A stretch of DNA of 64,000 nucleotides from Deltaproteobacteria bacterium HGW-Deltaproteobacteria-12 (lineage in GTDB: Bacteria > Desulfobacterota > Syntrophia > Syntrophales > Smithellaceae): NCBI GenBank assembly GCA_002840565.1, contig PHBK01000018.1, positions 62,001 through 126,000 on the forward strand, read 5' to 3'. Position 1 is the first letter of the stretch, and every line of letters begins with the position of its first letter. Made by a program: the position numbers and the translations under genes. Shown here piece by piece: positions 34,692 through 44,223 of the stretch. Below the pieces are notes generated by a model. The model was not told where the DNA came from. It ran no database searches and saw only the letters and a program-made list of their open reading frames with translations.

Positions 34692-35399
34692 ATGATGAAG
34701 ATAATTAAGATGTCCATACGAAGAAATAATTTATTGCTTATTGCAGGACTGATTTTGCTGGCCTCAGGCTTAGGCATAACCGGCTGCGCATCCAAGCTCC
34801 ATAGCGTCAATATGAACTATGATGCCGAAAAAGCCAATATACCCGGTTATTTAATAAACAATGATAAAAGCCGTAGCGCCGAAATTGCCGTAGCTGAATT
34901 TGCAGACATCCGCAAGCTGGATGAACCGATGGTAATCGGGCGCGTTGTGGAGAAAGACGGCATGAAAACTCTGGTGCTGCCCAGATACACAAAACCGACG
35001 CAGGCCGTTTCTTCCGGCATAAAGAAATACTTAATCAAAGCCGGCTATAGGACTACCGGTGCTCCCGGACAATGGGATTTAAAGGAAGAAACAATGTCCA
35101 AAGTTAAGAGCAAACTACTGATCGGCGGAAGTATCGAAGAGCTGGAATTAATCTGCCGGAAAGGATTTCCCACGGATTCCTACAAAGCGCTGATAAAGTT
35201 AAATCTGGTACTTGCCGATCCGGCAAAAGGAAAGATACTGTATCGCAGTTCCGTAGAAAGTAATACGTCACTGGAGCATGTTTCTTTTTCCGAAGCGCGC
35301 CTGGAAGAGCAAATCAATATTGCTCTGGCCGATGCCATTGAAAAGATTTTTGAAGATAGAAAGATAGCTCAAAAGCTCAAAGAAGCTTTGGCCGAATGA
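34692..35399 (+). CDS. Lipoprotein of unknown function
   Basis: A 235-residue protein with a lipobox (LGITGCASK, cysteine about 32). The mature part has AEIAVAEFADIRK, GSIEELELICRK and a late helical region, roughly as in YajG/GNA1162-like lipoproteins, but I cannot assign a family. GGAGAG precedes tandem ATGs. It sits upstream of the TetR gene with its own stop before that promoter, so membership in the efflux operon is unlikely. Confidence 0.7.
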   Translation: MMKIIKMSIRRNNLLLIAGLILLASGLGITGCASKLHSVNMNYDAEKANIPGYLINNDKSRSAEIAVAEFADIRKLDEPMVIGRVVEKDGMKTLVLPRYTKPTQAVSSGIKKYLIKAGYRTTGAPGQWDLKEETMSKVKSKLLIGGSIEELELICRKGFPTDSYKALIKLNLVLADPAKGKILYRSSVESNTSLEHVSFSEARLEEQINIALADAIEKIFEDRKIAQKLKEALAE

Positions 35400-35411
35400 G
35401 ATATAATCCCC

Positions 35412-35462
35412 TTGACAAAAAAATATTATTATATATCGTGAGCGCTCATTCAAAAAATGAAT
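35412..35462 (+). promoter_or_regulatory. Promoter and operator of the tetR-efflux operon
   Basis: TTGACA (35412-35417) is followed by an AT-rich stretch with TATATC/TATCGT as possible -10. Directly after it lie two palindromes: TGAGCGCTCA (35439-35448) and ATTCA-N5-TGAAT (35448-35462). Such GAGCGCTC-type cores are frequent TetR-family operators, so self-repression of the operon is the likely mechanism. Confidence 0.6.
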
Positions 35463-35494
35463 AGATATTCAGACAGCAAAAGGAATTGTTAAGG

Positions 35495-36115
35495 ATGGAG
35501 AAATCAGCACGCAAAGAGCGTGAATTCAAAACGCGGCGGGCCGACATTCTGGAGCAGGCGGAAAAAATTTTTGCGGTCAAGGGTTTTTACAGTGCCACTA
35601 TGGCGGAAATCGCCAATGCATCCGGTTTTTCCATTGGTTCCCTTTATCAGTATTTCGAGAGCAAAGACAATCTCTACAGCAAAATGATCAGTGAAAAGCT
35701 TGATCTGATGCATGAACAAGTGAGAGAAAAGGTTAAAGTCGCTTCAGGTATTGCCGAAAAAATGGAGATGATTGTTGCCGCCCACTTTCAGTTTGTGGAA
35801 AACAACGAGGATTTTTGCCGGTTATTTCTCAGAGGTGAAAATGCCGCCCCATCGGAGGTAATGACTTCCCTGCGGCAGAAAATTATGGACGGCTATTCTC
35901 AACATCTGACATTTGTTGAAAATGAATTAAAAGAGGGTATTAAAAGAGGTATTTTACGCCCTTTTCCATCGCGGGATATGGCCGCTGTATTACTTGGCTT
36001 GATTCGATCCGCCGCCGTGGACTGGATGCTGTTTCCCAAGAAGGCATCATTGCTTTCCAGAAAAGATTTTATTCTGAGCGTATTTTTAAGGGGGGTGCAA
36101 CAAAATGAAACATAA
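35495..36115 (+). CDS. TetR-family transcriptional repressor
   Basis: A 206-residue regulator with an N-terminal helix-turn-helix (AEKIFAVKGFYSATMAEIAN, SIGSLYQYFESKDNLY) and an all-helical effector domain. It probably senses a toxic compound and releases the RND operon behind it. The frame starts with TTG at 35486, but the ATG at 35495 is preferred. The end overlaps the first TolC gene by eleven bases, tying it to the operon. Confidence 0.93.
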   Translation: MEKSARKEREFKTRRADILEQAEKIFAVKGFYSATMAEIANASGFSIGSLYQYFESKDNLYSKMISEKLDLMHEQVREKVKVASGIAEKMEMIVAAHFQFVENNEDFCRLFLRGENAAPSEVMTSLRQKIMDGYSQHLTFVENELKEGIKRGILRPFPSRDMAAVLLGLIRSAAVDWMLFPKKASLLSRKDFILSVFLRGVQQNET

Positions 36116-37448
36116 AATTATCCTCTGGGCGTTTTTTACGGTTGTTCCATTGTTCCTGATTTCCCGTATTTTGTATGCCGAAGAGCTGTTAACATTGGAG
36201 GAGAGCATTGACATCGCCTTGAAGAACAGCAGAACAATTATTTCCGCCCAGGAAGGTGTGAAAGCCGCTACAGCCCTGAAGCGCGAATCCGCCACCGGTT
36301 TTTTACCAAAATTTAACACATCTTACAGCTACACCCGCTTGAGTGAAGCCCCGTTTTCCAAGTTTCAAGGCCTGCCGGCGCCATTGACGGCTCTTAATGG
36401 CACCGAAATGCCGGCAGGAACACAGGATAATTACAGCTGGACAATTGAAGCCCGCCAGCCTCTTTTTACCGGAGGAGGTCTTATTGCCAATTATCAGGCC
36501 AATAAAATCGGCGAAGATGCCGCCCGGATAGAAGCTACGGCAAAACAGCAGGATGTCGTGCAGGAGGTCAAGATTGCTTACTTTAATATTTTATACGCGC
36601 AAAAAATAAGGGAAACAGCGCAGCAGTCCGTGGAAGTGCTCTCGGCGCATCGTGACGTCGCGGACAATTTTTTTAAAGTGGGGATGATCCCCAAAAATGA
36701 TCTGCTGCATACGGAAGTGGAACTGGCTAATGGCAGGCTGAATCTGATCAAAGCGCAAAATGCCGTGGAGTTGACCAAAGCCCGGTTTAATTCAATCTTG
36801 AAGCGGCGGATATCGATGCCGGTCCAAATAGCGGATGTTCTGCAATACAGGCCTTTGGAAAAGCAGTTGGATGAATGTCTGGAAATCGCTTTGAAAAACA
36901 GGCCGGAGTTAAAAATTGCATCGCTTAAAGCCGCGCAGGCATCAAAGTTAGTCCAGGCTGCGCAGAGCGAATATCTGCCAACAGTGAGTCTGGTCGGAAA
37001 TTATACAAGGTCCGGCGACAATCCTTCGGTTTCCGGCAGTGATTTTAAAGATGCGGAAAACTGGTATGTGATGGGGGTGGCGAGCTGGAATTTCTGGGAA
37101 TGGGGCAAAACAAAATTCCGCGTTGATGCCGGCCGCGCCAGAGAAACCCAGGCTCTTGAGGCGGCCAAGGAATTAAATGATCAGATTACTCTGGAAATTA
37201 AAAACGCTTATCTGAATTTAGAGGAGGCGGAAAAGCAAATTGCCGTCTCGCAAAAAGTAATCGAGCAGGCGGACGAAAATTTCCGGATTACCCAGGAGCG
37301 ATTCAAGGAAAGAGTGGCAACATCAACGGAAGTATTGGATGCCCAAACGCTTTTGACCAAAGCCAAGGCTCAGTATGCTAATGCTTTGGGAGATTTCAAC
37401 ATCAGTCAGGCCAGACTCGACCGCGCCATGGGGATAATCTGGCGATAA
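36105..37448 (+). CDS. TolC-family outer-membrane efflux protein 1
   Basis: A 447-residue OEP protein with signal peptide (LYAEELLTLEES) and the two repeated TolC halves: long helical regions at about 30-70 and 140-230, and again at 240-290 and 335-440, with QPLFTGGG and LLTKAKAQYANALGDFNISQ. It forms the periplasmic tunnel and outer-membrane channel of the tripartite pump. A GGGGGGTG ribosome site is inside the tetR end. A second TolC gene follows, which is unusual. Confidence 0.92.
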   Translation: MKHKIILWAFFTVVPLFLISRILYAEELLTLEESIDIALKNSRTIISAQEGVKAATALKRESATGFLPKFNTSYSYTRLSEAPFSKFQGLPAPLTALNGTEMPAGTQDNYSWTIEARQPLFTGGGLIANYQANKIGEDAARIEATAKQQDVVQEVKIAYFNILYAQKIRETAQQSVEVLSAHRDVADNFFKVGMIPKNDLLHTEVELANGRLNLIKAQNAVELTKARFNSILKRRISMPVQIADVLQYRPLEKQLDECLEIALKNRPELKIASLKAAQASKLVQAAQSEYLPTVSLVGNYTRSGDNPSVSGSDFKDAENWYVMGVASWNFWEWGKTKFRVDAGRARETQALEAAKELNDQITLEIKNAYLNLEEAEKQIAVSQKVIEQADENFRITQERFKERVATSTEVLDAQTLLTKAKAQYANALGDFNISQARLDRAMGIIWR

Positions 37449-37549
37449 TCTGCCTGACAGCTCAACGGCAACTGCATCGGATGGTGGCAGTTTGCCGGTG
37501 GAGTGGGGAAAGTAATATTGTTCTGAATTACCATAAAAAGGATTTCCTG

Positions 37550-38866
37550 ATGAGAAAAATAACGTTTTGCGGTTTGGTTTTATCAGCAGCGATGATGGCC
37601 TTTGTTTCCGCCGCCATCGCCGGGGAATATACATTAAGTGACTTGTATCAGCAGGCCTTGAAGAACTCGGAAAAGATTAAATATGCGCAGGAAAACCTCT
37701 ATATTGCCAGGACGGGTAAAGATAAAGCCTGGGCGGTGTTGTTTCCCAGAGTTACTGCTTACGGCACTTATAATCATTTTTCAGAGCAGAAGGTAACTCT
37801 TTCCGGCGTGCTGATTCAGCCCCACGAATCCGGCAACTGGGGTGTGCGGGCCGACGAATCGTTCTCTCTGAGCATCCGTGAGCTGAATGCATTAAAATTT
37901 GCCGGACAAAGCGTTACAAAAAGCGAATATGATTTAGATGCGACCAAATCCGATTTTGTTCTGGCAGTTGCTGCTGCTTATTATGATACCCTGAAGGCAA
38001 AGAAATCACTGGAAGTTGCAGCTGCTAATATGGAACGCCTGACGCAATACCGGGATGCCGTAGAAAAGAGAGTGAAGGTTGGCGAACTCACCAGAACAGC
38101 GCTTCTGCGGGCGGATGGCGAGCTCTCCGGAGCACGGTCCGACTATCTCAAGGCAACCAATGCTTTCAAACTTGTCCGTGCCGTGCTGATCCGCATTACC
38201 GGCATTGAAGATAATTTCCAGCTCAAGGAAACTATTATCCCCCCGACTGAGCAAATTGCGCTGAATAATCTGCGTAATGTTGCTTTGGCCTCCCGGGCTG
38301 ATTTGAAGAGTTATCATATTCAAACGAAGATGGCTGAAGAGCAGGTTCAGTATGCCCGCGGCGCTTTCTGGCCGAACATCAATTTGTTTGCCATCTACAA
38401 CGCCACCGACCAGTACCCGGCATCCGGATCGGCGGCGACACAAACATTAAACAGGGAAAGCGTTCTGGCGGGTATTTCTCTGACCTATCCCTTTTTTGAA
38501 GGGGGGTTGAGGATGGCTGAGCTCAGAGAAGCCAAAGCCAAAGAAAGGCAGGCCAAACTGGCTTATGACGATTTTAAAAAGAATGTGGATGTAGAACTGC
38601 AAAGCGCCTATTTGGATTTGCAGACGCAGCGGGGAACGCTTAAGTTTTCCGAAGATCAGCGCATCTTTGCCGAAGATAATTATAACGCAGTCATCAGAAT
38701 GTTCAATAATGGCCTGGCGACAAGCCTGGACGTAATGGACGCCAATTCACTGCTGCTGTCGGCGGAAAGAAACTGGAATGAAGCGCACTACAATTACCAG
38801 CTGGCCAACCTGAAGTTGAAGAGAACCAGCGGCATGCTGCTGCAATTTGTTAATGACAGCAAATAA
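37550..38866 (+). CDS. TolC-family outer-membrane efflux protein 2
   Basis: A 438-residue TolC homologue, only distantly like the preceding one, with signal peptide ending near AAIA-GEYTLSD. It shows the same double OEP layout, with SLTYPFFEGG as the barrel segment and FNNGLATSLDVMDANSLLL in the last helices. The frame opens at 37481; the ATG at 37550 with AAGGA upstream is chosen. Two outer-membrane partners for one RND pump suggest either alternative exits or one serving another pump. Confidence 0.9.
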   Translation: MRKITFCGLVLSAAMMAFVSAAIAGEYTLSDLYQQALKNSEKIKYAQENLYIARTGKDKAWAVLFPRVTAYGTYNHFSEQKVTLSGVLIQPHESGNWGVRADESFSLSIRELNALKFAGQSVTKSEYDLDATKSDFVLAVAAAYYDTLKAKKSLEVAAANMERLTQYRDAVEKRVKVGELTRTALLRADGELSGARSDYLKATNAFKLVRAVLIRITGIEDNFQLKETIIPPTEQIALNNLRNVALASRADLKSYHIQTKMAEEQVQYARGAFWPNINLFAIYNATDQYPASGSAATQTLNRESVLAGISLTYPFFEGGLRMAELREAKAKERQAKLAYDDFKKNVDVELQSAYLDLQTQRGTLKFSEDQRIFAEDNYNAVIRMFNNGLATSLDVMDANSLLLSAERNWNEAHYNYQLANLKLKRTSGMLLQFVNDSK

Positions 38867-38901
38867 AAAACCAATAGCGCACCGCGAGGAGGTTGGAGTT
38901 C

Positions 38902-40026
38902 ATGACTTTAAACAAGCATATTGTTTCCACGGTTAGAAATATATCAAAATTCCGGAAAGTAAGGGTGTTGCTCCTGACGGGAATGATAGCGCTCCTCAGT
39001 CTGCCTTTCTTGTCCTGCTCTCGGGAGAAAAAGGCGGAGCCGGAAAAACTGGTGAATGTACAGGTCTGGGAGGCCCGGAGCGAAAAGATTCAGCCTAACC
39101 TGGAAACCACCGGGACACTGAAGGCGGACGAGGAAGTAGCAGTCAGTACAGAAGTTGACGGCATTATCAGAAAAATTCATGTGGAGCAGGGAAGGGTCGT
39201 CAGCGCCGGAATGCTTCTGGCGGAAATCAATGAAACCGATTATAAGTTGGACTGGAAAAGGTCTGATGCCGCACTCAAACAGGCCCAGGCCTCTTTGGCC
39301 AATGTGCAGGCCGAATATAAGAGAAAGGATGCTCTTTTTAAGGAAGAACTGATTACCAAACAGCAGTTTGATGATATTTCCACAAGGGTTTTGTTGGCGG
39401 AAGCTGATTTAGAAAGAGCGAAAGCCACCCTGGAAACTTCCAAAGAAAGACTCTCCCGGACAAAAATCTATTCACCGCTGCGCGGTGCCGTCAAGGAAAA
39501 AAGAGTGTCGGTAGGCGACTATGTGCGCAACAGCATGCCTCTTTTTCAGATCATCAAAACAGACCCTCTCAAACTCAATTTTACGGTGAGCGAAAGAGAC
39601 CTCGCCAGTTTAAAGATCGGGCAGGATGTGGTTTTTACGGTTGATGCGCTGGCCGACAGGAAGTTCAAGGGCAAGGTGAGTCTTCTTTATCCCAATGTGG
39701 AGGAAAGAACGAGAACGCTGCAGGCCGAAGCCATTGTTTCCAATAGCAATCAGGTTTTGAAGCCGGGATCTTTTGCCCGGGTATTTATTTATACACAGCA
39801 GCCGCGCGAAGCCGTGGTGGCGCCGATAACCGCGTTGCTTTATGACAGCGGTAAGATCCGCATTTATGTCGCGGAAGGTAATATAGCGCGGGAAAGAATT
39901 GTCAAAATAGGCGGCAAGTACGGCGAATATGTGGAAATCGTTGAAGGTCTGAAAGAGAAAGAGCAGGTTGTGGTGGTCGGTCAGAACAATCTGTCGGAAG
40001 GGGTGAAACTTAATGTGGCTCGCTGA
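38902..40026 (+). CDS. RND efflux periplasmic adaptor lipoprotein
   Basis: A 374-residue membrane-fusion protein. The N-terminus ends in a lipobox (LPFLSCSREKK). It has split biotinyl-lipoyl halves (VDGIIRKIHVEQGRVVSAGM and YSPLRGAVKEKRVSVGDYV), a helical hairpin between them at about 105-165, and a beta-barrel domain (KLNFTVSERDLASL). It links the RND pump and TolC. A TTG at 38893 is possible, but the ATG at 38902 has GAGGAGG at the right distance. It overlaps the pump gene by 14 bases. Confidence 0.94.
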   Translation: MTLNKHIVSTVRNISKFRKVRVLLLTGMIALLSLPFLSCSREKKAEPEKLVNVQVWEARSEKIQPNLETTGTLKADEEVAVSTEVDGIIRKIHVEQGRVVSAGMLLAEINETDYKLDWKRSDAALKQAQASLANVQAEYKRKDALFKEELITKQQFDDISTRVLLAEADLERAKATLETSKERLSRTKIYSPLRGAVKEKRVSVGDYVRNSMPLFQIIKTDPLKLNFTVSERDLASLKIGQDVVFTVDALADRKFKGKVSLLYPNVEERTRTLQAEAIVSNSNQVLKPGSFARVFIYTQQPREAVVAPITALLYDSGKIRIYVAEGNIARERIVKIGGKYGEYVEIVEGLKEKEQVVVVGQNNLSEGVKLNVAR

Positions 40027-43000
40027 TACCTCCGTTAAACGTCCGGTTTTTGCCACCATGGTGATCATGGCCCTTGTAGTGCTGGGCATTGTCAGCTATC
40101 CGTCAATCGGCGTCGATCTTTTCCCCAAAATTGATTTCCCCATTGTGACTGTTACGACTGTACTAAAAGGCGCCAGTCCCGATGTTATGGATGTTGACGT
40201 CACGGATCGAATTGAAGGCGCCGTCAATACGATTAACGGCGTCAAAAGCATTACGTCCACGAGTTACGAAAGCATGTCGCGGACAACCATCGAATTTGTT
40301 CTGGAGAGAAATATCGATGAGGCCGTTCAGGATGTGCGTGAAAAAGTAAGCGGAATTCGCAACAAATTACCGGCGGATATTGAAGAGCCCAGGATTGCCA
40401 AAGTTGACCCCGACGCATCACCGATTTTGTTTCTCAATCTTTCCGGCAACCGGTCGGTGCGTGATCTTTCCACTTATGCGGATGAAGTTCTGAAAGAACA
40501 GTTGCAGCGGATCAATGGCGTCGGCGACGTCATTTTCTACGGTCTGCGTCTGCGGCAGGTGCGCATCTGGCTGGATGCCGCTAAAATGCAGGCTTATCAG
40601 GTATCTCCAGGCGATGTTGTCCTGGCCCTGAAACGGGAAAACGTCGAGTTGCCGGGTGGCCGGATTGAAACTCAAACCAAGGAATATACCGTCCGGATCA
40701 AGGGTGAGTTTGCGAAAATTCCTGATTTCAATGACCTGATCATAAGTTACTATAAAGGCTCGCCGGTGCGCGTCCGGGATATCGGCAGGGCGGAAGACGG
40801 CATGGAAGAAAAAAGGTCCCTGTCGCGTTTCGACAGAGTGCCGGCAGTTGGCATGGCTATTCAGAAGCAATCGGGAACCAATACGGTGGAGGTGGCCAAC
40901 CGCGTTAAAAAGGAAGTCGAACAAATCAACAAATCACTGCCGCCGGGAATGAAAGTCAATATCGCCAATGATCAGTCGCTTTTTATTGTCCGTTCCATCA
41001 AAGAAGTGCAGTTCCACTTAATCATCGGCAGTATTTTTGCCATTCTGGCCGTTTTTATTTTTCTCAAGAATGTGCGCACTACTTTAATCAGTGCTGTAGC
41101 TTTGCCTGTTTCCGTTATCTCGACCTTTGCGTTGATCAATGCTTTTAATTTTACCTTTAATAATATGACGATGCTGGCACTATCGCTATCGGTCGGGCTG
41201 CTCATTGACGATGCCATTATTGTCATTGAAAATATTTACCGTCATATAGAAGACGGGATGGAACCGCGCGAGGCGGCAACCTTTGCCACCTCGGAAATCG
41301 GCTTGGCTGTTATGGCGACGACGTTTGCCATTGTTGGTATTTTTCTGCCTGTTGCTTTCATGAAAGGGATCATCGGCAGATTTTTTCTCCAGTTTGCCTT
41401 AACGATTATATTTGCTATTCTGGTATCACTGCTTGTTTCCTTTACTTTGACACCGATGATGGCTTCGATTTTCCTCAAGTCTCATAAAAAATCCATGCCC
41501 AAGTCTTTGGCAATAGGTGTTGGAGCAGGCGGCGGTGCACCGCCTGCCCGGCAATCCATCTGGAAAAGAGCCAGCGATTTGTTGGAGCATTACTATCAAA
41601 AGCTGGAATCTTTTTATCGGGTGGTTCTGGAATATACCCTGGGCTACCGCAAAACTGTGTTGGTGGGCGCCTTGATTATATTTGTGCTGAGCCTCGGGCT
41701 CACGGCATTTATCGGAAAGGAATTCGTGCCTCCTGAAGATCAAGGCATTTTCATGATTCGCATGGAAGCGCCGATTGATTATTCCGTAGATCAAATAGAA
41801 AAATATTTAGGGAAGACGGAAGCCATGATGCAGGAAATCCCGGAAATCAAATCTGTCTTTTACGTTCAGGGATATGGGGGGTATGCCAATCGCGCTTTGA
41901 TGCTGCTCAACCTGAAACCAAAAGCACAGCGCAAAAAAAGTCAGGAAGATATTAAAAAGATAGCGCGAATAAAATTGCGGCAAATTCCGGGGTTAAAAGT
42001 ATCGGCAGAAGATATTTCTGTTGTCGGCGGTGGTCAGAGGCAGGTGCCTATCCAATACAGTATCCGTGGGCAGGATATGGCCGCCCTGCAGAAATATGCC
42101 CGGCAAATAACCAGTGAATTTTCCAAACTGCCGGGGATTGTGGATGTAGACACATCGCTGGAAGTCGGCAAACCGGAATTCAAGGTTTACATCGACCGAG
42201 ACCGGGCGGCGAATCTGGGCGTTGATGTGGCCTCAGTTGCCGAGGCCATTAATCTGCTGATCAGTGGAGAGCTGGATATTGCCCGCTATAAAGACGAAAC
42301 ACGAGGCAAACGCTATGATATTCGTGTGCGTCTCAATCCGCAGGATCGGGAAAGCGCTGGAGATCTGCAGCGCATATACGTAAGGGCGCGTGATGGCAAA
42401 CTGGTCGAACTGTCCAATATTATTAAAATGGAGGAAGGAAGCGGTCCCAGTGTCATCAACCGTGTTGACCGGCAGAGGGCGATAACGATCTTCGCTTCTC
42501 TGGAAGGAAAGCCCCTGGGCCAGGCAAAAAACGAACTGGATTCGATTGCCGCTAAAATATTACCGGCAGATTTTTTGCCCAAATACCAGGGCATGGCTGA
42601 CACGATGGAGGAATCTTTTGGTTATCTGCTTTTTGCCCTGCTGCTGGGTGTCATCATGGCTTATATGATCCTGGCGGCACAATTTGAAAGCTTTGTTCAT
42701 CCCATTACCGTATTGCTTTCCCTTCCCATATCTTTTGTCGGCGCTTTCGGGGCCTTGTTTATTACGGGCAAGACTCTTAATGTTTACAGCTTTATCGGTC
42801 TGATTCTGCTCATGGGGCTGGTGAAGAAAAACGCCATTTTGCTGGTAGACTATACCAATGTTTTAAGAGGGAGAGGTCTTCCCCGCCGGGAAGCTATTTT
42901 GCAGGCGGGACCTGTCCGGATGCGTCCGATTCTGATGACAACGTTTGCCATGATTTTCGGTATGCTGCCGATTGCTCTGGGGGTGGGAGAGGGCGCGGAA

Positions 43001-43165
43001 ACGCGCGCTCCGATGGGTATTTCGGTGATTGGCGGACTCTTAACCTCACTGGTGTTGACGCTGATTGTTGTTCCATCCGCCTATGATATTTTTGATGACT
43101 GGCAGGAAAAATTCAAGAACAGGAAAAGAAAAAAAGAGCGACGTGTCGAGAAATTTCTGATGTAA
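40013..43165 (+). CDS. RND-family proton-driven efflux pump (AcrB/HAE1 type)
   Basis: A 1050-residue inner-membrane pump with the two-fold RND layout: TM1, porter domain (30-330), TM2-6, TM7, second porter (550-850), TM8-12. Proton-relay residues are seen as IDDAIIVIEN in TM4 and GLVKKNAILLVDY in TM10. SFTLTPMMAS and RAPMGISVIGG are family marks. It exports drugs, bile-type compounds or hydrophobic organics; the substrate is not readable. The pump gene overlaps the adaptor gene. Confidence 0.97.
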   Translation: MWLADTSVKRPVFATMVIMALVVLGIVSYPSIGVDLFPKIDFPIVTVTTVLKGASPDVMDVDVTDRIEGAVNTINGVKSITSTSYESMSRTTIEFVLERNIDEAVQDVREKVSGIRNKLPADIEEPRIAKVDPDASPILFLNLSGNRSVRDLSTYADEVLKEQLQRINGVGDVIFYGLRLRQVRIWLDAAKMQAYQVSPGDVVLALKRENVELPGGRIETQTKEYTVRIKGEFAKIPDFNDLIISYYKGSPVRVRDIGRAEDGMEEKRSLSRFDRVPAVGMAIQKQSGTNTVEVANRVKKEVEQINKSLPPGMKVNIANDQSLFIVRSIKEVQFHLIIGSIFAILAVFIFLKNVRTTLISAVALPVSVISTFALINAFNFTFNNMTMLALSLSVGLLIDDAIIVIENIYRHIEDGMEPREAATFATSEIGLAVMATTFAIVGIFLPVAFMKGIIGRFFLQFALTIIFAILVSLLVSFTLTPMMASIFLKSHKKSMPKSLAIGVGAGGGAPPARQSIWKRASDLLEHYYQKLESFYRVVLEYTLGYRKTVLVGALIIFVLSLGLTAFIGKEFVPPEDQGIFMIRMEAPIDYSVDQIEKYLGKTEAMMQEIPEIKSVFYVQGYGGYANRALMLLNLKPKAQRKKSQEDIKKIARIKLRQIPGLKVSAEDISVVGGGQRQVPIQYSIRGQDMAALQKYARQITSEFSKLPGIVDVDTSLEVGKPEFKVYIDRDRAANLGVDVASVAEAINLLISGELDIARYKDETRGKRYDIRVRLNPQDRESAGDLQRIYVRARDGKLVELSNIIKMEEGSGPSVINRVDRQRAITIFASLEGKPLGQAKNELDSIAAKILPADFLPKYQGMADTMEESFGYLLFALLLGVIMAYMILAAQFESFVHPITVLLSLPISFVGAFGALFITGKTLNVYSFIGLILLMGLVKKNAILLVDYTNVLRGRGLPRREAILQAGPVRMRPILMTTFAMIFGMLPIALGVGEGAETRAPMGISVIGGLLTSLVLTLIVVPSAYDIFDDWQEKFKNRKRKKERRVEKFLM

Positions 43166-43183
43166 TGGGGAAGAGGTGACGGC

Positions 43184-43474
43184 ATGAAAATGTTTTTAGT
43201 GATTTATACAGAAGCGACGGATGAAAGCATTACTGCCGCTTTCAAAGAAGCGGGCTTCAAGGCCTATACGAAAATGCATGGCGCCACAGGGGAGGGACAG
43301 GAAACCGAGCCGAAGTTGGGCACGCATTTCTGGCCCGGGAAAAATAACGCGCTTTTTTTTGCTGTGCACGACGAGGATATTAAAAAACTTTGCAGTCTTG
43401 TGACCAACTTGAAAACGGAACAGCCCCGCGCCGGTTTGCGCGCTTTTACCTTCCCGTTGGAGGAATGTATATAA
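43184..43474 (+). CDS. PII-like small protein of the RND operon
   Basis: A 96-residue protein with a ferredoxin-like PII fold pattern: MKMFLVIYTEATDESI strand-helix, a variable TGEGQETEPKLGTHFWPGKN loop, and a closing LRAFTFPLEE strand. PII-like proteins bind nucleotides or metals and regulate transporters; CutA is a relative in fold. It starts 18 bases after the pump stop with GGGGAAGAGGTG upstream, so it probably responds to pump or metal status. Confidence 0.75.
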   Translation: MKMFLVIYTEATDESITAAFKEAGFKAYTKMHGATGEGQETEPKLGTHFWPGKNNALFFAVHDEDIKKLCSLVTNLKTEQPRAGLRAFTFPLEECI

Positions 43475-43476
43475 TC

Positions 43477-43602
43477 ATGGGCGGACAAAGAGTTACAAGA
43501 AGACAGAAGGATGTTTCCCGGATTTTAAGGGAAAAAAAGAAGCTGCAACCGCTGAAAAATAGAAAGATAAAAAAGCAGCCCGTAAACAAAAAGGAAAGTT
43601 AA
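43477..43602 (+). CDS. Small basic protein (41 residues)
   Basis: A lysine/arginine-rich peptide beginning MGGQRVTRRQKDVSRILREK, with no family I know. The ATG at 43477 follows the preceding stop by two bases, and GGAGG lies 13 bases upstream, a long spacing. Predicted disordered or helical and nucleic-acid-like in charge. It may be a real small ORF of the operon or a chance frame. Confidence 0.4.
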   Translation: MGGQRVTRRQKDVSRILREKKKLQPLKNRKIKKQPVNKKES

Positions 43603-43633
43603 AAAAAACAAATTTATAAAGGAGGAAACGAAA

Positions 43634-44197
43634 ATGAGATTTAAAATTGTTTTTTTAGGATTATTGGTATTGATATTTATCTCAGGCTGCGCCACGACCC
43701 AGGAATTAAAAACATCAATTTCTTCTAAAGTCAGCTCAATTACGGATAGCGTAGATCCGGCGCTGGTCAGCAAGCTGCCGGCGGATAAAAAAGAAGGATT
43801 CCCCCAGGCGGAATTCAATGTAAATGTCGCTAATCAAAAAGTAAAACTGGCCGAGATTAAAAGTGAGCTTGCCGCCAACCAGAAGAAGCATGCCGGTTTG
43901 GAAGAAGATCTGGCGACTAGTTTTCAAAAGGAAGCAGCAATTGATTATGACCTGATAAAAATTGATGCAATTATCAATTCTGATTTAGGTAAAAAGGAAG
44001 ATAATCTGAAAGTGAAAGCCAATCTGCAATCAAAGAAATTGGAGGCACAGGCAGACAGAATAAAGATTAATGCCAATCTGGAAGCAACGAAAAGAAGAAG
44101 TGAGTATTTGACCACGGACGCAGCAAGACTGGAAGAAGTTATCAAGAATATGAAATTTGAAGGCGGGAAGCAGCCGGAAGCAGAGAAGAAAAAATAA
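43634..44197 (+). CDS. Coiled-coil lipoprotein of unknown function
   Basis: A 187-residue protein with a lipobox (IFISGCATT, cysteine 19) and a mostly helical, charged mature part with heptad-like runs (about 65-175: KVKLAEIKSELAANQKKH, ARLEEVIKNMKFEG). No enzymatic motif. AAAGGAGG before the ATG. It stands between the efflux operon and a rubrerythrin gene and may be co-transcribed with the latter (26-base gap). Confidence 0.75.
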   Translation: MRFKIVFLGLLVLIFISGCATTQELKTSISSKVSSITDSVDPALVSKLPADKKEGFPQAEFNVNVANQKVKLAEIKSELAANQKKHAGLEEDLATSFQKEAAIDYDLIKIDAIINSDLGKKEDNLKVKANLQSKKLEAQADRIKINANLEATKRRSEYLTTDAARLEEVIKNMKFEGGKQPEAEKKK

Positions 44198-44223
44198 ATC
44201 TCAGTGGAGGAGGTAATAAAAAT

